NCBI RefSeq assembly: GCF_036898095.1
Contig: NC_090751.1
Location: 75,296,680-75,360,679 of the forward strand
DNA length: 64,000 nt
Origin: Palaemon carinicauda
Lineage: Eukaryota; Arthropoda; Malacostraca; Decapoda; Palaemonidae
Reading direction: 5' to 3'
Shown: in pieces, positions 43,074-54,221 of the stretch
Numbering within the stretch: the stretch's first letter is position 1
Layout: the number at the start of each line of letters is the position of its first letter
Made by a program: the position numbers and the translations under genes
The notes under the pieces: model-generated
Database searches by the model: none
The model's input: only the letters and a program-made list of their open reading frames with translations
Told to the model about the DNA's origin: nothing

Positions 43074-43165
<92 letters not shown>
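43069..43165. repeat. (CT)n microsatellite
   Basis: About 48 CT units with two TTT interruptions near the start. It gives long artificial Arg-Glu or Ser-Leu frames with no coding value. Confidence 0.95.
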
Positions 43166-43171
<6 letters not shown>

Positions 43172-43692
43172 TTATTCGAAATGTGATTTTTGCAACAAAG
43201 AATATTATTGGATGCAGTACTACGTACGTATACATACAAAAGATTCATGGAAAAGAAGCATATCCATTACAGTACACACCATTCTAATATGGTATGACTG
43301 CATCTGATTTGCGTTTCATGTTGGATTTAATTTTACTACGTACTGTATACAGTACTGAATTATCGTATGATCACATTCTCTTTTCGTGTTTTATTTCTTT
43401 CTGTGCTTAATTATATGTCATATGTAATGCAATGAACAATCAGTAAGAGCAGATATTACTAATTACAGTATTAATGGAACTACAGGTAACGAAATATCGT
43501 ATTTGGGGTCTTCAGATATTGCGGTATTTTCGAAATTTCCGGAAAATCCGCGATATGTATATATATATATGGGTTATGGAAAAACCCCGCGAAGTGGTGA
43601 ATCCGCGATTGTCGAACCGCGAAGTAGAGAGGGTTCACTGTATATCCAGATTGTTTAATAATTGGCTAACCCGAAACCCAAAAGGTTGAGGA

Positions 43693-44951
43693 ATGAATGA
43701 ATGAATGAATGATTTAAAGTTTTCAGGCATCCTGACATCTAAGGTCATTGACGCCGGTAACATTTAATTTATGTATACAAAAGTAAAAAATGAAATAAAA
43801 TAAAAAAATAAAGAGTATTCAATTAAAATCATAAAAATTGAATGTCATAAAAGTTAAATATTTTTCAGAAGACCTGCTTCTGAAAGAAATCTAAAAATGC
43901 CACTTGCATGGTAGGACACATCATTTCCAAGAATCTTAGCAAGGATGAACCTGCCACCCTCACCTCGAGCCTCAAACAAATATCTATTCCGCAAGATGTT
44001 ATAATTGGGGCATTCGGTCAACAAATGCCTTACTGTTAGAGGTACGAAACAGTTGTCACAATACGGTTGCTGTTGGCCCTTCAGCAGAAACTCATGTGTC
44101 AACCGAGTGTGACCAATACGGAGACGACAAAGAGACGTCTCCCATTTTCAGGGCATCATATTATACCTCCAAGGAGATATGTCATTTGTTACTTCCCTCA
44201 TTTTATTGCCATCTTGACTATCCCATTGCTGTTGCCATTTATTGCAAACCAATTTCTTGATGTCAGGTAAGAAATCATTACAGGGAATGGGATACCTTCT
44301 TGGCAGCAACTCGGATGCAGCCTCCTTAGCCAGTGAATCTGCCTTCTCATTCCAGGACACACCTACATGTGCTGGAACCCAACAAAATTGAACTGTTATA
44401 CCTCTCCATCCAATAAGGAAAAGCCATTCTAAAATCTTTAAAACTAGAGGGTTATTAGAATTAAAAACTTCCATAGCTTGACGGACACTCCTTGCATCAC
44501 TAAAAATTGTAAAATTACCCTCCTTCTCCAACGCTATTTTCTCAATAGCGGTTAATATGCCATACAGTTCGGCAGTAAATATGGAAGCGGTCAGAGGAAG
44601 TGCACCGCTACAATTAAAACTATTACTATGTACTCCAAATCCAACGCCAGCATCAGATTTGGAGCCATCAGTATAGATAAAAATTGATCCTCTATGTTCT
44701 TTAACATGTTCATTAAAAAGAGACCTGGCTTCTATGTCTGACATATTCTTCTTATCTCCAATAAAATATTTACAAAAAGATATCCCTGGTAACTTCCATG
44801 GAGGCGTTGATGATACCTTGAATGGAAGTACCTTATTTCTAATTATATACAGACTATTTAATAATCGTTTCACCCGAAAGCCATAAGGTTGAGGAGATTT
44901 TGGGTGCAACTCAAAGTATGATGCTTGTCTTACAAGGCTTGCAGTCTGAAA
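43693..44951 (-). mobile_element. D-type 3' segment fused into A2 ORF2
   Basis: Starts with a D-type 3' tail (AATGAATGAATG on the plus strand, as in D1 at 50375) immediately after 52 bp of A-type sequence. It follows D1 (50375 to about 51610) closely. Between 44947 and 44955 it changes to A-type sequence at the homologous coordinate, so ORF2 continues in frame. A-type bases equivalent to copy A 6407 to about 6460 are missing. Confidence 0.8.
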
Positions 44952-47570
44952 GGCTGAAGAATTGGGGAGTCTTTGCAATCTAAACCAATACCGAATAATA
45001 GAGGACATTCGGTAAAGGTCCAGAGGCAACTCCCCAGCATCAACAAGGAGACTTGTGATAGGGGACGTTCTTAAGGCTCCTGTGGACAATCTAATGCTAG
45101 CATGATGTATTGAATCTAGTATTTTTAACCGGCTTGGGGTTGCTGAGGAGTATATTTCGCATCCATAACTAATTTTGGAAAATATCAAGGCCTTGTATAA
45201 TTTTAAAATTGTATTGCGGTCTGCCCGCCACGATGTATGGGACAAGACTTTTAAAAGATTCATAGCTTCAACACATTTAGCTTTTAATGTTTTTAAGTGA
45301 GAAACCCATGTAAGCCTACCATCAAATATCAACCCTAAAAATTTTGCTTCACTTGCACATGGGATCCGTTGACCTTTGATGTATATATCCGGGTCTGGAT
45401 GTACTCCCCGTATACGACAGAAATGGACAATTGTAGTTTTACTTGTTGAGAACTTAAATCCATTCATATCGGCCCAATGGATAATTTTATCAATAGAGAG
45501 TTGGATTTTTCTCTCAACCATTGCCATTCTGGCTCCAGCAAATGATATGGAGAGATCATCCACAAATAATGTTGCGAGAACATCCCGGGGAATGACTGAG
45601 GATATCCCATTAATTGCTAGAGCAAAAAGGGTTACACTCAGCACACTCCCCTGAGGAACTCCTTCTTCCTGGCATTTACTCTGTGATGGAGTTTCCCCAA
45701 CTCTCACTTGGAAAACTCTATGTGAAAGAAATGACTGGATGAACAGTGGTAGCTCACCTCTCAATCCGCACTCATGGATTCTTTTAAGTATACCGTATCT
45801 CCATGTAGTATCATATGCCTTTTCAAGATCAAAAAAGACTGTCACATGGTGCTGTTTGGAAGCAAAGGCTTCACAAATGGAGGACTCAAGTTGTATCAGC
45901 ACATCAGTCGTTGAGTGCATTTTCCTGAATCCACATTGAATGGGTGATAAAATATTCTTCTTTTCAAGGTACCAAATCAGTCTTGCATTGACCATCTTCT
46001 CCATGATTTTACATAAACAAGATGTCAATGCAATAGGTCGGTAGTTTGCTGCTAAAAACTTGTCCTTACCGGGTTTTAAAAAGGCTAAAATAATGGCTAG
46101 TTCCCAAACACTTGGATAACTATGATCATGCCATATTCTATTAATAATGCTTAAAATAAATAACTTTGTATTAAAAGGTACATGTTTAATTATTGCATAT
46201 GGAATTCCATCGGTTCCAGGGGCTGTATCGTTACAAGTAGCAAGAGCAGAATCAAATTCTCTTTCAGTAAAAGGAGAATTGTATGACTCTTGCTTTCTTG
46301 TTGCGAAGTTTAAAACTTTCTTTTCTTCATTGCTCCTATACTGGTGACCAGGAGCTGCTTGACACTTGCACGATACATTTGAGAAATGGTCAGCCAGGGC
46401 ATTGCTAACTTTGGTTGCTCCAGTCATATACTGGCCATTTATCTTTAACACTGGTGGTGGTGGGTTTGGGGTGAATTTTCCTGCTATCTTTTTTACTTTC
46501 CTCCACACAAATGATGTTGGTGTTCTACTGTTAATGGAGGAAACAAAGGACATCCAAGACTGGCGCCTAGCTTCTTTCATGGCACGGCGGAACTGTGCTC
46601 TACATTTCTTGTATATGACTAAATTCTCCTCATTACGGCGCATGCGCAATCGAGTTAAAGACTTTCTTGTGGCTCTGTGCAGGGCAGTTAGTTCTGACGA
46701 CCACCAGGGGACTGGTCGTCGTCTGAATATCCCAGTTGTTTTGGGAATGGAATTCACTCCTGCTGTGTGAAGAGTTCCATTAAGTAAGTCTATGGCATCA
46801 TCATCAACACTTTCAAACTGTTCTGCATTTCCTTCAATTTCACTTAACTCCCGAAATCTATTCCAGTCCGCCTTATCAAGATTCCATCAAGGTGATCTTT
46901 GTAAAGGTGGACCATTGTTGGTGTTTATAATGATTGGTGCATGATCACTAGTATGCCAATCATCTAATGTTCTCCAATTAAAATCGAGAAGACAGTTAGA
47001 GCTTGCAACTGATAGGTCAATGCAGGACAAGGTACCTGTCTGTACATGAAAATGTGTGGGCTCTCCTGTATTGAGGAGTCCGACATCTTCATTCTCCAAA
47101 ATTGACAATATAATATTACCCCTTGCATTTGCTAAAACATCACCCCATAAAGGATGTCTACTATTAAGGTCTCCTAGTAAGAGAAAGGGTTTTGGGAGTT
47201 GTTTAATCACCTCTACTATATTATCATATGAGATGTTATCATTTGGAGGCAAGTAAAGAGAACATATTGTGTATTTTCTCCCTATATCAATCTGTACAGC
47301 CACTGCCTGCAGAGGGGTACAGATAGACAAAGATATTTGGGGAACATCTCGACGAACGTATATAAGACTTCCCCCATGGCTCCCTGCTCGTTGATCATAT
47401 GGTGTCCTATAACTAACATACTCTCGAGGACAAGGAGTATTAGCATCGAGCTTGCTTTCTTGTACACATACTGTTATAGGGGAGTGCTCACGTATGAGGA
47501 GCTTAAGTTGTTCATATTTCGCCCTTAAACCCTGGCAATTCCATTGCAGAATGGAAGAAAAAATTATGTT
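43854..47570 (-). pseudogene. Chimeric A/D ORF2 in A2 (two stops, one frame)
   Basis: Endonuclease, RT, RNase H and CCHC all lie in one frame, broken by two stops. TGA at 46887-46889 falls after the endonuclease (copy A has CGA there). TGA at 44148-44150 lies between RNase H and the C-terminal CCHC (other copies have CGA). The endonuclease and RT are A-type; the end of the connection domain, RNase H and the C-terminus are D-type. Other differences from copy A are an in-frame GAT duplication near 46800, and Trp for Gly in HVGVSWNEKAD, which D1 also has. Confidence 0.85.
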
Positions 47571-49142
47571 TTATTTTTTGGAAGACACCTTAGATGAAGT
47601 CTTCCCAAGGGCACTATTTGATCTAACAATGTTTCCCGGAGGTAACTCTAGAGAGGATCTTGATATAGTGGGTTTTGTGTTTCTCTTTTTCTTTGTGTCC
47701 TTTTGATCTAATTGTTGAGGAGGATGGTGGACCTCAACTTGAATTTCTGATTGGTTCAATTTACCTTCTAGTTGTTCAGAAACATCAGCAGACAAGATAT
47801 CATATTTATTGGAAGTCGTGACTTTAATGTTTCTTATGGTAGGAGGAGAGAGGGAGGGAGGTCTCTCTCTTTTTCGATTAAAAGGTTGTGATCTGTCAGG
47901 TTTTTGCACCTTCCCCACTACGGGTTCACCAGGTAAATTGGTTTCGAGTGCAACCTCCATCAGATCAGGCAAGGAAACGGCCTGTGAGAGGTTTGTACTA
48001 TTGTTTAAAATCGGAGTAGTTGGCTTTTGAATAATTTTCAGATCTTTAAGTGTCCGTTTTGATTTTTCCACAATTTCGGGATATAGATTTTCGATAGGAC
48101 TTTCAACCTCTTTAACTACTTTCATTTGTTTCTTTATCTTAGAAGTAGAGACATAATTTTCGTCTGTGTGGTTTGGCAAGTTTTTCTTCAGAACCATTGA
48201 AAAAGGTTGCCCTGGTCTTATTTGCTTTTCAAGAGCTCTTTTACGAGTCTCTTTAAAAGTAACCCTTTCCATGGTCCTAATGGCCTGGATTTCTTCATCA
48301 AAAATAAACTTTACACAGCTTTTAGATGTAGCTGGGTGTGCTTCCCCACAATGTATGCAATTAGGGTTTTCTATGCATACTCCATGACTACTTTTTCCAC
48401 AGTTGGCACAAACAGCTGGCTTATTGTTTAGTTTGTCTTTACATTTCTGGCTTAAATGGCCATACATTTGGCAATGATAACATCGCAGTGGTGACGGGAT
48501 ATATGGTTTTACCTTCAAAGATAGCCATCCAGCTTTTATAACATTTGGTAATCGGCATTGATCAAATGTTATAATCAGAGTAGCAAGAGGGATACGTTGT
48601 TCTCCAACTCTCTTTCTCATTCTGACTACTTTAACTACTCCTTGATTTTTCAGTTCATCCTCAATTTCTTTCTCCTCTATATCCAACAATTCTGGAGCAT
48701 ATATCACACCTCTACTCTGGTTGAAAGTAGGGTGTGAAACGCATTTTACGCTATGACCATTCAATGTTGTAAGTGTTTTTAACCTTTCACCTTGTAATGG
48801 GGACAGTGTCTCTATCAAGAGACTTCCATTTCCCTGGGGTAAAATTTTTGGCTGCCCTCCGCATAAAGTAACTATTTCTCTATTAGCTTTAAAAACATTT
48901 ATACGCTCATTTCTTCCGTTTTCAAATTCCAAGATAAAAAATTTTTCATAATTCACTACTTCATAGTGACCAGGTAATACTTCTACTTTTCTATATCTTT
49001 CTGTACTGTCATCATTTTTCACTCTCTCTCTCTTCTTCTCTAGCGTTTTATTATTCACATGACGTGAATAAGGTTCTAACGTTACAATGTTAGAACCCGA
49101 GTTGGAGCTGTCTATACCGAGGTCCATGTTTGTATTTTCCAA
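47571..49142 (-). CDS. Non-LTR ORF1, A-type (A2, open)
   Basis: About 520 codons, nearly identical to copy A ORF1 but with the N-terminus present. The first ATG is at 49127 (MDLGIDSSNSGSN). The open frame extends further upstream, including TSVDDLEN, which resembles the SVDDL of D-type ORF1. The core is followed by three intact knuckles (CYHCQMYGHLSQKC, CANCGKSSHGVC, CIHCGEAHPATSKSC). The stop TAA at 47571-47573 is directly followed, in the same frame, by ORF2. Role: RNA binding and nucleic-acid chaperone for the element RNP. Confidence 0.85.
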   Translation of the reverse strand: MENTNMDLGIDSSNSGSNIVTLEPYSRHVNNKTLEKKRERVKNDDSTERYRKVEVLPGHYEVVNYEKFFILEFENGRNERINVFKANREIVTLCGGQPKILPQGNGSLLIETLSPLQGERLKTLTTLNGHSVKCVSHPTFNQSRGVIYAPELLDIEEKEIEDELKNQGVVKVVRMRKRVGEQRIPLATLIITFDQCRLPNVIKAGWLSLKVKPYIPSPLRCYHCQMYGHLSQKCKDKLNNKPAVCANCGKSSHGVCIENPNCIHCGEAHPATSKSCVKFIFDEEIQAIRTMERVTFKETRKRALEKQIRPGQPFSMVLKKNLPNHTDENYVSTSKIKKQMKVVKEVESPIENLYPEIVEKSKRTLKDLKIIQKPTTPILNNSTNLSQAVSLPDLMEVALETNLPGEPVVGKVQKPDRSQPFNRKRERPPSLSPPTIRNIKVTTSNKYDILSADVSEQLEGKLNQSEIQVEVHHPPQQLDQKDTKKKRNTKPTISRSSLELPPGNIVRSNSALGKTSSKVSSKK

Positions 49143-49758
49143 GTCGTCAACAGAGGTGTTGGGTTTTTTTGAAAAAGCAAGCCGGGTTATCCACCTTTTA
49201 TCGGAGGATGTCAGTCCTCCTATCCCAAGTGGCCCAACACAAGAGGAGGCTTCAGCGGGGACCAGTCCTCTATTAGAGAGGGGCTGCCTCTCTTAAGGTG
49301 GGCGTACACTGGTCAATGGGGGTAGTTAGCCCCTCCCACCGTCGACTCCAATGCCTGGCGTCACCCATTACCCGCAAATATGGGTGACTTAAGACCGGAT
49401 CACTGGAGCCCGACTCTTAACAGACTTGGTCTGCACCCAATGGGGTCTGCCAGAGGGTGATGGCGTCTAAATTGGCACAGGTTGAGATGGAATGCAGTCC
49501 ATCCCACACACTGCCAAATCCAAAGCAGCATCCAAAGTAAAATCGAACATGCCAAAGTCGTCAACAATATCGAGCCCAAAAGGAAGAGATGGGAGAAAAA
49601 AAGAAATAATCAAAAGTAAAAGAGAAAGTGCTGACTGATTTAGTTGAATCGACAGCTGGGCACCGAGGTCCAATGGGAAGTAGTTCCCACTGTTCATTAG
49701 AGCCCAGCTGCTAATCCCTAAGCCCCCCATCCTCATCAAGGTTTCAGCATCTGGGGGG
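49143..49758 (-). promoter_or_regulatory. A-type 5' UTR (A2)
   Basis: Runs from the ORF1 region to the element 5' end fixed by the target duplication. The sequence is not the D-type 5' UTR. The 3'-proximal 100 bp may still be ORF1 coding. No certain promoter motif was seen. Confidence 0.6.
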
Positions 49759-50225
49759 CTGCATGAGTGATGACGCCTCTCGTTCCTTTTCGCTGTTACT
49801 TCTTCCAAGGGTTCGGGAGCTTGAAAGAGGTCTAAGGCTAGGCGAACGACAGGATCGCGCAGACGCACCCTCCACAACATTGAAGACATAAGCCGAACTT
49901 TTCGCACTTGATAAGTCGCCTGTGAGATAACTTTTAAGCATATTAATTTCGGACATAATCTGGTTCTTGTCCGCCGCTAGTGATTCAACTCTTACGCCGA
50001 GAGCTTGAATCGCGGACAACATATCCTTCGTCGTAGGTTCCTTCGGTTCTTGATCTACCACTACGGGGGAAGGATTAGGATCAATGACATTGGATACAGG
50101 TAAATCTACAGAACGAGAAGAACTGCGTCTAATTCTGTCACCTAGTCTCCGAGTATGGCATTCAAAAGCTAACCACTCACTTTCGGTCAAAGAAAAGCAT
50201 TCTTCGCACCGATTCCCAAAAGTAG
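49759..50225 (-). pseudogene. DL1 copy III gag N-terminal piece
   Basis: A frame with CEECFSLTESEWLAF, RRSSSRSVDLPVS, NPSPVVVDQEP, and MLSAIQALGVRVESLAADKN (coiled coil). It ends in SEKEREASSLMQ, where A2 inserted. It corresponds to 3186-3653 of copy I plus the beginning of its second gag frame, here without a frame break. The first three quarters of the Cys/His module are missing because DL2 joins at 50226. Confidence 0.75.
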
Positions 50226-50374
50226 GACAAATTCGGAGATAATTTGTATTTTTCCTAACCATACAAACCTTAGCTATTTACATTGGGTTTACTTTCGGCG
50301 TAGCTGAAATTAACGAGCCAATAGATTTTAACGCGGGTTAACTACCCCCGCGCTAGTTAGCGGGGGTAGGGGAA
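50226..50374. repeat. DL2 foldback, left arm and half of spacer
   Basis: The arm starts GACAAATTCGGAGATAATTT at 50226. A perfect 10-bp hairpin (CTACCCCCGC at 50342-50351 with 50360-50369, 8-nt loop) lies at the right. Copy D1 inserted at the edge of this hairpin, and the remaining spacer and inverted arm are at 56883-57039. Confidence 0.8.
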
Positions 50375-50513
50375 TGAATGAATGAATGATTTAAAGTTTT
50401 CAGGCATCCTGACATCTAAGGTCATTAACGCCGGTAACATTTAATTTATGTATACAAAAATAAAAAATTAAAGAGTATTCAACTGAAATCATAACAATTG
50501 AATGTCATAAAAG

Positions 50514-53500
50514 TTAAATATTTTTCAGAAGACCTGCTTCTGAAAGAAATCTAAAAATGCCACTTGCATGGTAGGACACATCATTTCCAAGAATCTTGGC
50601 AAGGATGAACCTGCCACCCTCACCTCGAGCCTCAAACAAATATCTATTCCGCAAGATGTTATAATTGGGGCATTCGGTCAACAAATGCCTTACTGTTAGA
50701 GGTACTAAACAGTTGTCACAATACGGTTGGTGTTGGCCCTTCAGCAGAAACTCATGTGTCAACCGAGTGTGACCAATACGGAGACGACAAAGAGACGTCT
50801 CCCATTTTCAGGGCATCATATTACACCTCCAAGGAGATATGTCATTTGTTACTTCCCTCATTTTATTGCCATCTTGACTATCCCATTGCTGTTGCCATTT
50901 ATTGCAATCCAATTTCTTGATGTCAGGTAAGAAATCATTACAGGGAATGGGATACCTTCTTGGCAGCAACTCGGATGCAGCCTTCTTAGCCAGTGAATCT
51001 GCCTTCTCATTCCAGGACACACCTACATGTGCTGGAACCCAACAAAATTGAACTGTTATACCTCTCCGTCCAATAAGGAAAAGCCATTCTAAAATCTTTA
51101 AAACTAGAGGGTTATTAGAATTAAAAACTTCCATAGCTTGAAGGACACTCCTTGCATCACTAAAAATTGTAAAATTACCCTCCTTCTCCAACGCTATTTT
51201 CTCAATAGCGGTTAATATGCCATACAGTTCGGCAGTAAATATGGAAGCGGTCAGAGGAAGTGCACCTCTACAATTAAAACCATTACTATGTACTCCAAAT
51301 CCAACGCCAGCATCAGATTTGGAGCCATCAGTATAGATAAAAGTTGATCCTCTATGTTCTTTAACATGATCATTAAAAAGAGACCTGGCTTCTATGTCTG
51401 ACATATTCTTCTTATCTCCAATAAAATATTTACAAGAAGATATCTCTGGTAACTTCCATGGAGGCGTTGATGATACCTTGAATGGAAGTACCTTATTTCT
51501 AATTATATCCAGACTATTTAAAAATCGTTTCACCCGAAAGCCATAAGGTTGAGGAGATTTTGGGTGCAACTCAAAGTATGATGCGTGTCTTACAAGGCTT
51601 GCAGTCTGAAAGGCTAGAAAGCTAGGGAGTCTTTGCAATCTAAACCAATACCGAAGAATGGAAGACATTCGGTAAAGGTCTAGAGGTAACTCTCCAGCAT
51701 CAACAAGCAGACTTGGGATAGGCGAGGTTTTAAAAGCTCCAGTAGATAATCTAATACCTGCATGATGTATCGAATCTAATACTTTTAACCGGCTTGGGGT
51801 GGCTGAAGAATATACCTCACAACCATAACTAATTTTGGAAAAAATCAAGGCCTTGTATAATTTTAAAATAGTATTGTGGTCTGCCCCCCATGATGTATGG
51901 GACAATACTTTTAAGATATTCAGAGCTTCAACACATTTAGCTTTTAGCTCTTTTACGTGAGAAACCCATGTAAGTCTACAGTCAAATATCAAACCTAAAA
52001 ATTTGGTTTCCGATACACATGGTATCCGTTGACCTTTAATGTATATATCCGGGTCTGGGTGTACTCCCCGGATACGACAAAAATGGACAATGGTAGTTTT
52101 ACTTGTCGAGAACTTAAATCCATTCATGTCAGCCCACTGGATAATTTTATCAATAGAGAGTTGGATTTTTCTCTCAACCATTGCCATTCTAGTGACAGCA
52201 AATGATATTGAGAGATCATCCACAAATAGTGTTGAGAGAACATCCTGGGGAATGGCTGAGGATATCCCATTAATTGCTAGTGCAAAAAGGGTTACACTCA
52301 GCACACTACCCTGAGGAACTCCTTCCTGGCACTTACTCTCTGATAGAGTTTCCCCCACTCTCACTTGTAAAACTCTACGTGAAAGAAATGCCTGAATAAA
52401 TAGTGGCAGCTCTCCTCTCAATCCCAATTCATGAATGGTTTTAAGAATACCATATCTCCATGTGGTATCATATACCTTTTCAAGGTCAAAAAATACTGTA
52501 ACATGGTGCTGTTTGGAAGCAAAGGCTTCACAAATAGAAGACTCAAGTGGTATCAACACATCAGTCGTTGAGTGCATTTTTCGGAATCCACATTGAATCG
52601 GTGATAAAATACCTTTCTTTTCAAGGTACCATATCAGCCTTGCATTGACCATCTTCTCCATGATTTTACTTAAACAAGATGTCAATGCAATAGGACGATA
52701 GTTTGCTGCTAAAAACTTGTCTTTACCGGGTTTTAAAAAGGCTAAAATAATGGCTAGTTCCCAAACACTTGGGTAACTATGATCATGCCATATTCGATTA
52801 ATAATACTTAAAATAAATAGCTTTGTATTAAAATGTACATTTTTAATCATTGCATATGGAATTCCATCGGGTCCAGGGGCTGTATCATTGCAATGAGCAA
52901 GTGCGGAATCAAATTCTCTTTCAGTGAAATGAGAATTATACGACTCTTCCCTTCTTGTTGCAAAATTTAAAATTTTCTTTTCTTCAGTGCTCCTATACTG
53001 GTGACCAGGGGCTCCTTCACACTTGCTGGATACATTTGAAAAATGATTAGCAAGGGCATTGCTAACATCATTTGCTTCAGTTACATACTGGCCATTCACC
53101 TTCAACACTGGTGGAGGGTTGGGGGTGAATTTGCCAACTATCTTTTTTACTTTCCTCCACACAGAAGATGGTGGTGTTCTATTGTTAATGGAGGAAACAA
53201 AAGACATCCATGACTGGCGCCTTGCTTCTTTCATGGCACGACGGAACTGTGCTCTACATTTCTTGTACATAATTAAATTCTCATCAGTTCTGCGTCTACG
53301 CAATCGTGTTAGAGATCTTCTTGTGGCTCTGTGGAGGGCAGTTAGTTCTGAAGACCACCACGGGACTGGTCGTCGTTTGAATAACCCTGTTGTTTTGGGA
53401 ATTGAATTGACTCCTGCTGTATGAAGAGTTCCATTCAGTAGGTCTATGGCATCATCGATATTTTTAACTTGTCCTGCATCCCCCTCAATTTCGCTTAACT

Positions 53501-54221
53501 CACGAAATTTATCCCAGTCCGCCTTGTCAAGATTCCATCGTGGCGATCCCTGTAAAGGTGGACCATTGTTGGTGTTTATAATGATTGGTGCATGATCACT
53601 AGTATGCCAGTCATCTAATGTTCTCCAATCGAAGTCGAGAAGGCAATTAGAGCTTACGATTGATAGGTCAATACATGACAAGGTACCTGTCTGGACATGA
53701 AAGTGTGTGGGCTCTCCTGTATTAAGGAGTCCTACATCTTCATACTCCACAATTGATGATATGATATTTCCCCTCGTGTTTGCTAAAACATCACCCCACA
53801 AAGGATGTCTACCATTCAAATCTCCAAGTAAAAGAAAAGGTTGAGGGAGTTGTTGAATCACCTCCACTAAGTTATCAAACAAAATTTTATCATTTGGAGG
53901 CAGGTACAGAGAACAAATTGTATATTTTCGCCCTATGTCAATCTGTACAACCACTGCCTGCAGAGGTGTACGAATAGACAGAGAAACTTGGGGAACATCT
54001 CGACGAACGTATATGAGACTTCCGCCATGGCTCCCCACTTGGTGATCATATCGTCTCCTATAACTAATATATTCGCGAGGACAAGGGGTATTATGATCAA
54101 GTTTGCTCTCCTGTAGACAAATAATTATGGGGGAATGCTCATGAATAAGGAGCTTAAGTTCTTCATATTTGGCCCTTAAACCCTGACAATTCCATTGCAA
54201 AATGGAGGAAAAAACTATGGT
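50514..54221 (-). pseudogene. Non-LTR ORF2 (D1), one nonsense codon
   Basis: 1130 codons are open from the endonuclease (LQWNCQGLRAKYEELKLLI) through RT (FDLEKVYDTTWRYG, LFVDDLSISF) and RNase H (IYTDGSKS, FSDARS, HVGVSWNEKAD) to TGA at 50808-50810. The frame then continues to 50514 with the C-terminal CCHC (CDNCLVPLTVRHLLTEC). One Glu codon of EEGVPQGS is missing (QEGVPQGS). The region before the endonuclease has no ATG. The stop occupies the same codon as in the D-type part of A2, so both probably descend from a parent already carrying it. Confidence 0.85.

Larger units (their letters stand above)
41111..43640 (-). mobile_element. pogo/Tigger-type DNA transposon relic, internally deleted
   Basis: A 2530-bp element beginning CAGTGAACCCTC and ending GAGGGTTCACTG, flanked by TA on both sides (41109-41110, 43641-43642). 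The inner terminal regions share CCGCGAAGT words in inverted order. The TA target, CAGT ends and the N-terminal motif of its ORF fit the pogo/Tigger group of Tc1/mariner. It holds a short transposase remnant, three long microsatellites and a perfect 13-bp hairpin (41573-41585 with 41596-41608). Confidence 0.8.
39990..49758 (-). mobile_element. Non-LTR retrotransposon A2 (A-type, full length, with nested insertions)
   Basis: Flanked by a perfect 13-bp duplication CTGCATGAGTGAT (39977-39989, 49759-49771) lying in DL1 gag. It comprises an A-type 3' end (39990-41110), a Tigger-like element, 52 bp of A-type ORF2, a D-type segment (43693 to about 44951), then A-type sequence to the 5' end, including a 5' UTR that copy A lacks. 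Without the inserts the element is about 6 kb. Confidence 0.85.
35452..50225 (-). mobile_element. DIRS-like DL1 copy III (interrupted by A2)
   Basis: Carries a partial recombinase, RNase H, RT and gag. The gag is split by element A2 at a 13-bp duplicated site, CTGCATGAGTGAT (39977-39989 and 49759-49771). The gag N-terminus is cut at 50226 by the DL2 foldback. Its recombinase lacks the catalytic C-terminal part because the sequence switches to copy II at 35452. Dead. Confidence 0.8.

Noticed and set aside
43002..43307. Long frames made of alternating Arg-Glu or Ser-Leu codons
   Set aside because: They are translations of the (CT)n microsatellite and its (AAT)n neighbour, on both strands.
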